Positions 7,453 through 16,449 of a stretch of 64,000 bases of DNA are shown here, one piece after another; positions within the stretch are counted from its first letter, which is position 1; every line of letters begins with the position of its first letter. The notes beneath the pieces were generated by a model, which did no database searches, was not told where the DNA came from, and was given only the letters and a program-made list of their open reading frames with translations. Source of the stretch: an uncultured Muribaculaceae bacterium (GTDB taxonomy: Bacteria; Bacteroidota; Bacteroidia; Bacteroidales; Muribaculaceae); NCBI GenBank assembly GCA_958439725.1, contig CAUBWJ010000001.1, positions 62,001 through 126,000 of the forward strand, written 5' to 3'. Both the position numbers and the translations under genes were made by a program.

Positions 7453-9462
7453 TCAGAGAAGGCATACGGCGGTAACCGTTCCGAGCAGGAGAGCGCCGAT
7501 GAGATAGATCCAGACATACATCTGTACCCTGCCGCTCTGCAGGCCGCGGATAGCCCACGATACTTTGTTGGTGACTATTGCGAAACCGTCCATGGTACCG
7601 TCGATCACATGGCGGTCAAACCATGCTATGGGGCGGCATACACGAGCGAATATAATCTTGTGGGTGATAAACTGATAGAGTTCGTCCCAATAGAAGCGGT
7701 GGAAACACCAGCGCCAGAGGGCCGGGAATGCGCGCTGCATCTTGTCGGGGAGAGGATTTTCCTTGCGGTACATCACCATGGCGATTCCTATGCCGATGAT
7801 GGCGACCACGAGGCTCACTGTAGCCACGTTCCAGTTGAAGTGCTTCATGAAGTCGTAGGGTTCGCCGTTCCAGCTCACGAGGTTTCCGAAGGGAACGAAA
7901 CCGGCGACAACGCTCACGGCTGCGAGGAAGATGAGGGGAACACTCATGGTCCAGGGCTGGTCGTGGGGTGCGTGATGACCCTCGCGCACGGGATGCTCTT
8001 TCCACCAGAAGATAAGGAAATAGAGACGGAACATGTAGAAGGCGGTCAGACCTGCCACAAGCGACATCCACACGTAGGCCACCCAGTTGTAGCCCATGCA
8101 GGCACTCAGAATCTCGTCCTTGGAGAAGAAGCCCGAGAACGGAATGATACCTGCAATGGCAAGACAGCCTATAAGGAAGGTGATGTGGGTGATGGGCATG
8201 TATTTGCGCAGGCCGTGCATCTCGGTGTAGTCGTTGCTGCCTATCGCGTGGATAAGGGCGCCGGCGCCGAGGAAGAGCAGAGCCTTGAACATTGCGTGGG
8301 TGAACAGATGGAACATGGAGGCCATGTAGCCGAGGCCCTCATGGATTTCGGGACGTGCCACACCGAGCGATACCATCATGAACGCAATCTGCGAGATGGT
8401 GGAGAACGCAAGCACACGCTTGATGTCGACCTGTGTGCAGGCAACCATGGCTGCATAGAATGCCGTAATGGCACCTACTACGGTGATGATCACCAGTGCG
8501 GTCTCCTCCATGAGGTAGAGCGGGAACAGACGGGCCACAAGGTAAACACCGGCCACAACCATGGTGGCGGCGTGGATGAGGGCCGAAACCGGGGTGGGAC
8601 CTTCCATGGCGTCAGGGAGCCAGATGTGGAGAGGAAGCATGGCCGATTTACCCATACCGCCCATGAATATCAGCACGAGCGCCCATGTGAGCACCGAACC
8701 GCCCATAAACACCGGCGCGGCGCTTGAGGCGAAGATGTTGCGGATATGCTCGGATGTGGCGATATTGACCGCAAACACATTCGACGAATCAGCTACAGCG
8801 CTCGAGGTGAGGTCTGTGAAGTTGAATGTTCCGGTATAGTAGGAGAGAATCAGAATGCCGATGAGGAAACCGAGGTCGGCGAATCGGGTGACGATAAAGG
8901 CCTTCTTTGAAGCGGATACCGCAGAAGGCTTTATGTAATAGAATCCGATGAGCAGATATGACGAGGCGCCCACAAGCTCCCAGAAGATATACATCTGGAA
9001 GATGTTGGTTGCCACCACAAGGCCGAGCATCGAGAAGCTGAACAGAGCGAGGAAAGCGTAGAAACGCTGAAAACCGCGCTCATACACACCGTGATGGTCG
9101 CGCATATAGCCGTTGCTGTAAAGGTGCACCATAAACGAGATGGTGGTTATCACCACAAGCAGCAGGGCCGAAATCGGGTCGAGCAGGAATCCGATGCGGA
9201 TCACCAGATCCTTGTAGAACTGCAGCCAGTCAACGTTGAACACAACGTACTGCAGGTGCTGGCCCTCGGCGCTTACGAAATCGGGATTGCCCGAGAAGAA
9301 ATAGGTGAAGGCAGTGATGTAGGCCAGGACGAGAGTCACTCCCATTCCGGCGGTGCCCAGGATACCGGCCATCTTATGGCTCATCTTGTTGCCGAGCAGA
9401 CCCAGCAGCAGGAACATGAACAGCGGTATCGCAAGTATCAGTATTGGTAAAGTAGCTTCCAT
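7453..9462 (-). CDS. nuoL: NADH-quinone oxidoreductase subunit L (distal antiporter-like)
   Basis: 669 residues. It shows the NuoL signatures FWELVGASSYLLIGF (channel Glu) and GKSAMLPLHIWLPDAMEGPT (TM7 Lys), followed by TPVSALIHAATMV. The C-terminal ~150 residues include the amphipathic region and final helix expected of the lateral helix that braces the membrane arm. The start lies 6 bp after the nuoK stop, indicating tight coupling. Length is somewhat above E. coli NuoL (613), mainly from loops in the C-terminal third. Confidence 0.95.
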   Translation of the reverse strand: MEATLPILILAIPLFMFLLLGLLGNKMSHKMAGILGTAGMGVTLVLAYITAFTYFFSGNPDFVSAEGQHLQYVVFNVDWLQFYKDLVIRIGFLLDPISALLLVVITTISFMVHLYSNGYMRDHHGVYERGFQRFYAFLALFSFSMLGLVVATNIFQMYIFWELVGASSYLLIGFYYIKPSAVSASKKAFIVTRFADLGFLIGILILSYYTGTFNFTDLTSSAVADSSNVFAVNIATSEHIRNIFASSAAPVFMGGSVLTWALVLIFMGGMGKSAMLPLHIWLPDAMEGPTPVSALIHAATMVVAGVYLVARLFPLYLMEETALVIITVVGAITAFYAAMVACTQVDIKRVLAFSTISQIAFMMVSLGVARPEIHEGLGYMASMFHLFTHAMFKALLFLGAGALIHAIGSNDYTEMHGLRKYMPITHITFLIGCLAIAGIIPFSGFFSKDEILSACMGYNWVAYVWMSLVAGLTAFYMFRLYFLIFWWKEHPVREGHHAPHDQPWTMSVPLIFLAAVSVVAGFVPFGNLVSWNGEPYDFMKHFNWNVATVSLVVAIIGIGIAMVMYRKENPLPDKMQRAFPALWRWCFHRFYWDELYQFITHKIIFARVCRPIAWFDRHVIDGTMDGFAIVTNKVSWAIRGLQSGRVQMYVWIYLIGALLLGTVTAVCLL

Positions 9463-9468
9463 AGTGCC

Positions 9469-9780
9469 TTATTCTTTCATTTTGTTGAAATCGGTTACAT
9501 CCACGTTCTTTATCGAACGATAGGCGTTGATGATGATTGCTATGGCCACGGCCGTTTCTGCGGCGGCTATCGCAATGGCGAAAAGCGTGAACATCATGCC
9601 TTCCATCGCCTGGGGGTAAAGATAGCGGTTGAACACCACGAAGTTGATATCTACGGCATTGAGCATCAGCTCAAGCGAAATCAGCATTGCTATCATGTTT
9701 TTGCGTGTCACAAAGCCATAGACTCCGCAGCAGAACATTATCAACGCAGGCACCAGATAATAAATCATTGTTATTTCCAT
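9469..9780 (-). CDS. nuoK: NADH-quinone oxidoreductase subunit K
   Basis: 103 residues, three membrane helices. The two intramembrane glutamates required for proton pumping in E. coli are visible, in ISLELMLNA and AAAETAVAIA. A second possible start, four codons in (Met5), would leave all helices intact. Spacing is 12 bp from nuoJ and 6 bp to nuoL. Confidence 0.95.
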   Translation of the reverse strand: MEITMIYYLVPALIMFCCGVYGFVTRKNMIAMLISLELMLNAVDINFVVFNRYLYPQAMEGMMFTLFAIAIAAAETAVAIAIIINAYRSIKNVDVTDFNKMKE

Positions 9781-9792
9781 AGCTGCAAGGGA

Positions 9793-10308
9793 TTATCTTT
9801 TGCGGGCGATGACCACGCCGCCTATTATACATGCGAGTAACAAAACACTGATTGCCTCGAAAGGCAGAAGATACTGATTCTCACCTGTGCCCATCAGAGC
9901 CTCTCCGATCGCGTGCATCTTGGGATTTTCCATGGCCGGAAGGCTGGTGAACATCTGGCAGCAGCGGCTGAGCAGGGCGTAGAGGCCTGCAGCGAGCATT
10001 GCCACGCCGGCAATGAGGCCCAGAGTCTTGCGCTTCGACACAAGCTTCTCGCTGTTGCTTCCGGGATGCGATGTGAGAAGAATGGAGAATACAAACAGCA
10101 CCACTATACCTCCGGCGTACACTGCTATCTGCACGGCTCCCAGAAACTCATAATCGAGCTTGAAATAGAGAGCGGCAGTGGCAAACAGTACGAAAAGAAG
10201 ATAGGTGGCGGCACGCAGTATTTTCCTGGTGGTTACCGTCAGTACCGAAAAGATGATAATCGACAGCGCGATTATCACATACATAATGATACTTCCTACT
10301 GATTCCAT
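9793..10308 (-). CDS. nuoJ: NADH-quinone oxidoreductase subunit J
   Basis: 171 residues with five predicted membrane helices. TM3 carries the flexible glycine-rich stretch (FLGAVQIAVYAGGIVVLFVF) that forms the pi-bulge helix in NuoJ and undergoes conformational change in coupling. The start lies 63 bp after the nuoI stop. Family length is about 165-185, so it appears complete. Confidence 0.93.
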   Translation of the reverse strand: MESVGSIIMYVIIALSIIIFSVLTVTTRKILRAATYLLFVLFATAALYFKLDYEFLGAVQIAVYAGGIVVLFVFSILLTSHPGSNSEKLVSKRKTLGLIAGVAMLAAGLYALLSRCCQMFTSLPAMENPKMHAIGEALMGTGENQYLLPFEAISVLLLACIIGGVVIARKR

Positions 10309-10371
10309 ATAATTACTTGATTGTTTCTTTCAATGATTGGTTTGTACGGAGCGCGGGGCTCCGTCCTGACT

Positions 10372-11067
10372 TCAGGCCTTTGGCGCTTCCTCGGCTCCGG
10401 CCTCGGGTGCCTTCGGCGCGGGTGCGTCGGCTTTAGGTGCCTCTGCCTTCGGGGCTTCTGCTTTCGGGGCTTCTGCGGCCTGCGCCGGGGCATTTCCGGC
10501 GGCGGCTGCCTCAGCGGCCTTCTTAGCGGCGAAAGCGGCCTTGGCGGCGGCTATCTTGGCTTCCTTCTCAGCCTTTATGCGGGCCAGTTCCTCGGGGGAG
10601 AGTTCTGGTTCCGGAGGCTCGGGAAGATAATTGAGTTTCTTTACAAGTTTGTCGCGGGTGAACACAGCCTGCTCGAAGTCATTGCTGAACTCAAGAGCGT
10701 TCTGGGGGCACGATGTCACGCACAGCTGGCAGAAAGTGCAGCTTCCAAGGTCGTACTGATACTTGTCGAGCTTGCGTTTCTTCTTGCCGTCGGACGTATC
10801 CACCATTTTGGTGGTAAGCGTAATCGTTCCATTAGGACAGTTGCGTTCACAGATGCCGCAGGCTATGCATTTATGGTGTCCGTCAGCGTCGTATTTGAGC
10901 TGAAGAATGGCGCGGAAGCGCTCAGGCACATGCACGGTCTCGCGGTCCTCGGGGTATTTTTCTGTGATTTTAGGGGTGACAAATTCTTTTCCCGTTACCT
11001 GCATACCTTTTATAAGGCTTGCGATACCGGACCCTAAAGACGAAAAATATTCTTTTACACTACCCAT
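10372..11067 (-). CDS. nuoI: NADH-quinone oxidoreductase subunit I with Ala/Lys/Pro-rich C-terminal tail
   Basis: 231 residues. Two [4Fe-4S] binding motifs are intact: Cys67-70-73-77 and Cys110-113-116-120, each ending in CP. They hold clusters N6a/N6b, which pass electrons to NuoB. The core ends near residue 150; the remaining ~80 residues are a charged Ala/Lys/Glu helix followed by repeats of the type EAPKA, giving a protein clearly longer than E. coli NuoI (180). The tail is low-complexity and its role is unknown. The gene follows atpG after 58 bp rather than nuoH, its usual neighbour, because the whole atp operon lies between them. Confidence 0.95.
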   Translation of the reverse strand: MGSVKEYFSSLGSGIASLIKGMQVTGKEFVTPKITEKYPEDRETVHVPERFRAILQLKYDADGHHKCIACGICERNCPNGTITLTTKMVDTSDGKKKRKLDKYQYDLGSCTFCQLCVTSCPQNALEFSNDFEQAVFTRDKLVKKLNYLPEPPEPELSPEELARIKAEKEAKIAAAKAAFAAKKAAEAAAAGNAPAQAAEAPKAEAPKAEAPKADAPAPKAPEAGAEEAPKA

Positions 11068-11125
11068 GGGTTAAATGGTTTATTTACTTAAATTATGAGA
11101 TTACAGTTGGATATTTCAGTTAGTT

Positions 11126-12010
11126 TCATCTGACTTGGCCGCCAAGTATATCGAGAAGCTCCGTGGTTATGCTCTGCTGGCGAAGCTTGTTGTATTCAAG
11201 CCGAAGCTGCTCGAGGAGTTTCTTGGCGTTGTCGTTGGCGCTCTGCATGGCCATCACGCGTGCGGCCTGCTCGGAAGCGCGGTTCTCGGTGAACACCTCC
11301 TGCGTCACTGCCATCAGGAACATCGGGAGCACCGAGCGGAAGATGGTGTTGGCGTCGGGTTCGAAAATATACGGACGGCACTGCTCTTTCACGTCGGCCC
11401 CGCGGAAGGTGTCCTCAGTCACGGGCAGAAGCGCGTCGGATTGCGGACGCTGGCGGCCGGCGCTCAGGAATTTCATATACAGAAGTTCCACGCGGTCGGT
11501 CTCCGAGGCCAGAAAACGGCGCTGCAGCTTCTCGCAGAATATCTTCACGCCGTCGCCCGTGGTCTTGGAATCGACCTGAGGCTCTACCCTCACGGTGCGG
11601 AGCGAGGCATCCTTCATCTTGCCGACGATTTTCACCATTTTCGCACCCACGGGATAGATGTCGAAGGTGACGTCGGAACCGAATTTCTCGCGCAGCGCGG
11701 CCATGCGGGCGCGAAGCTGCTTGAAGATATTGACGTTATAGGCTCCGCAAAGACCGTCGTCCGAGCCAAACACCACAATGCTCACATTGCGCACCTCGCG
11801 CGTCTCGGTAAGGGGTGAGGTGAAGTCGGCATCGGCCGTCAGCAGATTGCCGATTATCGACTCTATCTGGCTGCGGAATGGCAGAAGGCGTTTGAGGCTG
11901 AGCTCGGCCTTGTGCATCTTGGCCGATGAAATCATCTTCATCGCGCCGGTGATCTTCTCGGAAGATGCTACCGAGCCGATTCGTCCTTTGAGTTCGCGTA
12001 GTGTGGCCAT
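11126..12010 (-). CDS. atpG: ATP synthase F1 gamma subunit
   Basis: 294 residues. It has the N-terminal coiled-coil helix (LKGRIGSVASSEKITGAMKM), the conserved central domain (FGSDDGLCGAYNVNIF) and a C-terminal helix rich in Gln/Asn (SANDNAKKLLEQLRLEYN) ending in ITTELLDILGG, all typical of the central stalk. It is the last gene of the atp part of the block, 11 bp after atpA and 58 bp before nuoI. No terminator is visible downstream. Confidence 0.96.
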   Translation of the reverse strand: MATLRELKGRIGSVASSEKITGAMKMISSAKMHKAELSLKRLLPFRSQIESIIGNLLTADADFTSPLTETREVRNVSIVVFGSDDGLCGAYNVNIFKQLRARMAALREKFGSDVTFDIYPVGAKMVKIVGKMKDASLRTVRVEPQVDSKTTGDGVKIFCEKLQRRFLASETDRVELLYMKFLSAGRQRPQSDALLPVTEDTFRGADVKEQCRPYIFEPDANTIFRSVLPMFLMAVTQEVFTENRASEQAARVMAMQSANDNAKKLLEQLRLEYNKLRQQSITTELLDILGGQVR

Positions 12011-12021
12011 GAAGCGGATTT

Positions 12022-13602
12022 TTATTTATTGGTGTATTTTCCGGCTACGTCGCGGGCTGCCTCTTCTATGGCTGCCGTCACTTCGTCGGTCAGTTTGCCT
12101 GCTTTTATATTGTCAAGCACCGTCTGCTGATATTTGGCGTGAAGAAGTGTCAGGAGCGACTTCTCGAAGTCGGCCACGCTGTCGGCGGGAACGTTTTCGA
12201 GCAGTCCCTTGGTACCGCAGTAAATCACGGCAACCTCCTCCTCCACAGCCATGGGATGGTACTGGGGCTGGATGAGAAGACGCTCGTTCTTGCGGCCCTT
12301 GTCGATCACACGGGCGGTAACGGGGTCGATGTCGCCGCCGAATTTGGTGAACGATTCAAGCTCGCGGAACTGGGCCTGGTCGATTTTCAGGGTACCGGCC
12401 ACTTTCTTCATAGGCTTGATCTGGGCGTTGCCGCCTACACGCGACACGGATATACCCACGTTGATGGCCGGACGGATACCGCGGTTGAACAGCGCGGTCT
12501 CAAGGAATATCTGGCCGTCGGTGATTGAAATCACATTGGTGGGGATATAAGCGGAAACGTCGCCTGCCTGGGTCTCGATGATAGGAAGAGCCGTGAGCGA
12601 ACCTCCACCTTTCACCATAGGCTTCAGGGCTTCGGGAAGGTCGTTCATCTGCGATGCCACCTCCTGGTTGTCGATAATCTTGGCGGCGCGCTCCAGCAGA
12701 CGGCTGTGGAGATAGAAAATATCGCCGGGATAAGCCTCGCGGCCCGAGGGGCGCTTGAGGATAAGCGAAATCTCGCGGTAGGCCACGGCCTGCTTCGAAA
12801 GGTCGTCGTAGACTATGAGGGCGTCGCGGCCGGTGTCGCGGAAATATTCGCCGATGGCCACGCCCGCAAACGGTGCGTAGTAGCGCATCGACGCTGAATC
12901 GGAAGCGTTGGCTGCCACAACCACAGTGTAGTCAAGCGCTCCGTATTTTCTCAGGGTCTCAACGGTTGCAGCAACGGAGGAGGCTTTCTGGCCTATTGCC
13001 ACGTATATGCAATAGACGGGCTTGCCCTCTTCGAAATTTTTCCGCTGATTGATGATTGTATCGATAGCAATGGCGGTCTTGCCGATCTGGCGGTCGCCGA
13101 TTATAAGCTCGCGCTGTCCGCGGCCTATGGGCACCATGGAGTCAACGGCCTTTATACCCGTCTGCAGAGGCTGCTTCACGGGCTGACGGAAGATTACTCC
13201 GGGGGCCTTGCGCTCCAGAGGCAGACGCATGAGCTTGCCCTCGATGGGGCCGCAGCCGTCTATCGGCTCGCCAAGAACATTGATGACGCGTCCCAGCAGA
13301 CCTTCGCCTACAGGAATTGACGCGATCTCGCCGGTGCGCTTCACCGACATGTTCTCGGTAACCTTGTCGACATCGTTGAGCAGTATCACGCCCACGTTGC
13401 TCTCCTCAAGGTTAAGGGCCACACCCTTGACGCCGTTTTCAAACTCCACCAGCTCGTTGGCGCACACATTGTCGAGTCCGTAGACATGAGCCACGCCGTC
13501 GCCAACCTCAAGCACCGTGCCGGTTTCTTCAAACGACACTTTGGAGTTGACCGTCTCAAGCTGCTGCTTTAATATTTCCGAAATCTCGCTGGGATTTATC
13601 AT
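12022..13602 (-). CDS. atpA: ATP synthase F1 alpha subunit
   Basis: 526 residues. Walker A is GDRQIGKTAIAID (residues ~175-187); the alpha signature PAINVGISVSRVG is present, as are the beta-barrel N-terminus and the helical C-terminus. It forms the non-catalytic nucleotide sites of the alpha3beta3 hexamer. Spacing is 10 bp after atpH and 11 bp before atpG, consistent with one transcript. Length is normal (E. coli 513). Confidence 0.97.
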   Translation of the reverse strand: MINPSEISEILKQQLETVNSKVSFEETGTVLEVGDGVAHVYGLDNVCANELVEFENGVKGVALNLEESNVGVILLNDVDKVTENMSVKRTGEIASIPVGEGLLGRVINVLGEPIDGCGPIEGKLMRLPLERKAPGVIFRQPVKQPLQTGIKAVDSMVPIGRGQRELIIGDRQIGKTAIAIDTIINQRKNFEEGKPVYCIYVAIGQKASSVAATVETLRKYGALDYTVVVAANASDSASMRYYAPFAGVAIGEYFRDTGRDALIVYDDLSKQAVAYREISLILKRPSGREAYPGDIFYLHSRLLERAAKIIDNQEVASQMNDLPEALKPMVKGGGSLTALPIIETQAGDVSAYIPTNVISITDGQIFLETALFNRGIRPAINVGISVSRVGGNAQIKPMKKVAGTLKIDQAQFRELESFTKFGGDIDPVTARVIDKGRKNERLLIQPQYHPMAVEEEVAVIYCGTKGLLENVPADSVADFEKSLLTLLHAKYQQTVLDNIKAGKLTDEVTAAIEEAARDVAGKYTNK

Positions 13603-13612
13603 TAGTGAAAAT

Positions 13613-14161
13613 TTATTTGCTGATAAGACTGATACGCATTTGTTTTAACTCATTACTGATCGAAGCATCGATACGCTCGTTGCCTACGCTCACGGTAAAG
13701 CCGCCTATCAGAGACGGATCCACCGATGTTGTGAACTCCATTGTGGAGCCTTCGGGAAGATGCGACTTCACCATCTGCTGAAGCCGCTGCAGCTGGGCTG
13801 CGGGCAGGGGCGCCGCGCTCACCACGCTCACCACGTAGATATGGTGTTCCGTGCGATAAATCCGGCAGTAGGCGCGAGCTATGTCGGCCATCATGTCGGT
13901 GCGGCGGTTGCGGTCCAGAAGTTTGAGAAAATCTGCATAGACAGTGTCGTCCGGCGTTGCTCCCGCTGCCGTTGTCAGCAGAAGACTCTTGTCGGAGGCG
14001 GCAATATAGGGGTTGGCTATTGCCTCCTGCAGTCCCTTCTCCCGGGCAAAACTTTCCGCGAGGGCTGTCATCAGCCCGTAAAGGCGCTTGTCGGCTCCCT
14101 TTTCGAGAGCGAACTTATAGAGCGCTTTTGCGTAGCGGCGGGGTATCAATCCTTCGTTCAT
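13613..14161 (-). CDS. atpH: ATP synthase F1 delta subunit
   Basis: 182 residues. The N-terminal helical bundle begins RYAKALYKFALEKG, a typical OSCP/delta start, and the C-terminal strand region contains the conserved GGFTVSVGNERIDASI. It links the peripheral stalk (AtpF) to the top of F1. Its position between atpF and atpA is the standard order. Confidence 0.94.
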   Translation of the reverse strand: MNEGLIPRRYAKALYKFALEKGADKRLYGLMTALAESFAREKGLQEAIANPYIAASDKSLLLTTAAGATPDDTVYADFLKLLDRNRRTDMMADIARAYCRIYRTEHHIYVVSVVSAAPLPAAQLQRLQQMVKSHLPEGSTMEFTTSVDPSLIGGFTVSVGNERIDASISNELKQMRISLISK

Positions 14162-14173
14162 CGGGTCTATGCG

Positions 14174-14671
14174 TTAGTTTTGTTTCTCCATCTCGTCAAG
14201 CAGTGAATCCACAAGACGGGCCTGTGCCTTCTGGTCGCTGAGCTGGTCGCGCACCACTTTCTGAGCAATGTCGAGAGCGAAAGTGCTCACTTCATTGCGG
14301 AACTGCTGCTGCGCTTCCTTACGCTCCTGCTCTATCGACAGGCGTGCCTGGTCCATGACCTTACGGGCCTCCTGCTGGGCTTCACGACGGGCCTCCTCGA
14401 TGATCTGCGATTTCATCTTGTCGGCTTCTCGCAGCATCTCGGCCTGCTGTTTGCGGGCTTCAGCCATATACTGTTCGCTCTGCTCGCGGGCATGCTCCAG
14501 CTGTTCCTTGGCATTCTGAGCATATTCGACGCCCTTGTCAATCAGGTCGGCACGGCCTTCCACACCTTTGATGATTAAAGGCCAGCCCCATTTATAAAGG
14601 ATTAGGAAGACGATGGCGAAAGCCACGAACATCCAGAATATCAGTCCGACTTCAGGCGTGAATAGTTCCAT
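14174..14671 (-). CDS. atpF: ATP synthase Fo b subunit
   Basis: 165 residues: one N-terminal membrane helix (LIFWMFVAFAIVFLILYKWG) followed by a long, highly charged Glu/Gln/Arg/Lys coiled coil that forms the peripheral stalk. Only one b-type gene is present, so a homodimer is expected. Spacing is 12 bp to atpH and 67 bp from atpE. Confidence 0.95.
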   Translation of the reverse strand: MELFTPEVGLIFWMFVAFAIVFLILYKWGWPLIIKGVEGRADLIDKGVEYAQNAKEQLEHAREQSEQYMAEARKQQAEMLREADKMKSQIIEEARREAQQEARKVMDQARLSIEQERKEAQQQFRNEVSTFALDIAQKVVRDQLSDQKAQARLVDSLLDEMEKQN

Positions 14672-14738
14672 AAAAAGGGTTGTTTAGAGAAATCTTATTT
14701 ATATAGAGAATTGCGGGTAATGCCGTCGAAAGAGGGCC

Positions 14739-14984
14739 TTACACGAACATTGAGAGGATGCAGACGATGATTGCGAACAGAGCCACACCTTCAACGAAGG
14801 CGGCGGTCATAATCATGTTGCTTCGGATGTCGCTTGACGACTCGGGCTGACGTGCGATAGCCTCCATGGCTGCAGCACCGATTTTGCCGATACCGATACC
14901 TGCACCGATTGTTGCGATAGCTGCGCCGATACATGCGCCAATACCGAGTTCACCTGCAATTGCTGCTAAAATCATTGCTAACAT
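14739..14984 (-). CDS. atpE: ATP synthase Fo c subunit
   Basis: 81 residues, a two-helix hairpin. Helix 1 carries the Gly-rich packing motif (GAGIGIGKIG), the polar loop is ARQPE, and helix 2 has the ion-binding Glu in AAFVEGVALF. The residues after Glu (Gly-Val) differ from the Ser-Thr of Na+-binding c rings, so a proton-coupled ring is inferred. Spacing is 62 bp from atpB and 67 bp to atpF. Confidence 0.96.
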   Translation of the reverse strand: MLAMILAAIAGELGIGACIGAAIATIGAGIGIGKIGAAAMEAIARQPESSSDIRSNMIMTAAFVEGVALFAIIVCILSMFV

Positions 14985-15046
14985 AACTTTGTGGTTTTAA
15001 TGTGGTTATTTATTTGTTATTTGTTTATTTCTTATTCAGTTTCTTC

Positions 15047-16162
15047 TTATTTGGTATCCGGAACCGTTACTGTCTCAGCTTCATGCTTTGGATGGGACTC
15101 ATGTCCTTCCTCCTGGGCGAACGAAATGAACATGCACGAGAGCATCATGAACACATAGGCCTGAATGCAGCTCACCAGCACGTCTATCAGTATCATGAAC
15201 ACCGAGAACATCACCGATATCACCGACGACAGTCCCAGAGTGAAGGCTCCCATAGGTGCGAAGATGAAGATGAGGAGCGTGAGCACGAGCACAATCATGT
15301 GGCCGCCCATCATATTGGCAAACAGACGGACCGTGAGAGCGGCCGGCTTGGTGAACACACCGAATATCTCTATCACCGGCATAATCGGCAGAGGGAATTT
15401 GAGCCAAACGGGAACGTCGGGCCAGAAAACCTCTTTCCAGTAATGCTTTGTTCCGAAAATGTTGGTGACGAGGAATGTAAGCACCGCGAGGGTCAGTGTC
15501 ACAGCTATATTTCCCGTGAGGTTTGCACCGCCGGGGAAAATCACTATCAGACCCAGAAGGTTCATGAACAGAATGAAGAAGAACACCGTGAGAAGATACG
15601 GAGCGAACTTCATGGATTTCTCCTTGAGCACGGGTTTTATGGCGCCGTCGTAGATAAACGATATGGCCATCTCCATCAGGCCCACTCCCTTGCGGGGAGC
15701 CTTATGCCCCATCCTCGCATGCCAGCGGGCTACCGAGAGCACACAGAGCACCACAAGTATGGCCGTGATGAATATTCCGGCCACATTCTTGGTGATGGAA
15801 AAGTCGAGAGGACGGAATTCCTCACCGTCCACAATCTCCACGAGCTTGCCTTTGTATTTGCTGTCGTGACCGCCGATCTTGAATGTGGCGTCACCGTCGG
15901 TATAGGTTGCGCCATGAGCCACGCGCGACGAGCTGAAACAGTGTATGCCGCCGTCTTTGCCGAATACTATCACGGGCAGCGGGATGCGCTTCTCATGGCT
16001 GAAAGGCACTTCCCAGCCGTAGCCGTCGCCAAGGTGCTCGAAAATGATTTCCTTGGGGTTGATGGCCTTCGCCGAATCAGCCGGCGCAGCCTCCGACGCC
16101 TGAAGCGAGACGCTCCCGGCGGCCAGAAAGGCAATCATCAGTATTAACAGTCGCTTTATCAT
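15047..16162 (-). CDS. atpB: ATP synthase Fo a subunit with N-terminal signal-like extension
   Basis: 371 residues from the ATG at 16162, chosen because it lies 4 bp after the atpC stop and opens with a signal-peptide-like stretch (MIKRLLILMIAFLAAGSVS); an upstream in-frame start at 16207 would overlap atpC. An N-terminal domain of ~130 residues precedes the membrane helices, making it about 100 residues longer than E. coli AtpB (271). The essential stator arginine is in LTVRLFANMMGGH. A long exported N-terminal part is usual in Bacteroidota a subunits. Confidence 0.94.
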   Translation of the reverse strand: MIKRLLILMIAFLAAGSVSLQASEAAPADSAKAINPKEIIFEHLGDGYGWEVPFSHEKRIPLPVIVFGKDGGIHCFSSSRVAHGATYTDGDATFKIGGHDSKYKGKLVEIVDGEEFRPLDFSITKNVAGIFITAILVVLCVLSVARWHARMGHKAPRKGVGLMEMAISFIYDGAIKPVLKEKSMKFAPYLLTVFFFILFMNLLGLIVIFPGGANLTGNIAVTLTLAVLTFLVTNIFGTKHYWKEVFWPDVPVWLKFPLPIMPVIEIFGVFTKPAALTVRLFANMMGGHMIVLVLTLLIFIFAPMGAFTLGLSSVISVMFSVFMILIDVLVSCIQAYVFMMLSCMFISFAQEEGHESHPKHEAETVTVPDTK

Positions 16163-16166
16163 GGCT

Positions 16167-16400
16167 TCAGTATATGCAGACCGACACAACATTGTTGTCA
16201 ACATCAACCAGGCCGCCGCTTACAGGCAGTTCAACCGTCTGGCCGTCCTGCACATACCGGATCATGCCGGGGTCGAGGGTCGACACAAGCGACGCATGGT
16301 TATGAAGGACTGTAAACGAGCCCTTGGTTCCCGGAAGGGTCACGGACTGGACCTCGCCTTCAAATACCACGTCCTCGGCCGATATGATTTTCAGTGTCAT
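16167..16400 (-). CDS. atpC: ATP synthase F1 epsilon subunit, lacking the C-terminal helical domain
   Basis: Only 77 residues, corresponding to the N-terminal beta-sandwich of epsilon (PGTKGSFTVLHNHASLVSTL is the conserved core). The C-terminal two-helix domain, which in E. coli and Bacillus inserts into F1 and inhibits ATP hydrolysis, is absent. The frame ends with a normal stop just before atpB, so this is an intact short form rather than a broken gene; short epsilon subunits are common in Bacteroidota. It lies 49 bp after atpD. Confidence 0.93.
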   Translation of the reverse strand: MTLKIISAEDVVFEGEVQSVTLPGTKGSFTVLHNHASLVSTLDPGMIRYVQDGQTVELPVSGGLVDVDNNVVSVCIY

Positions 16401-16449
16401 CTGTTATTGTGTCTGTCGTTAATATTTATGTTTCCTTATTGCGGTTCCC

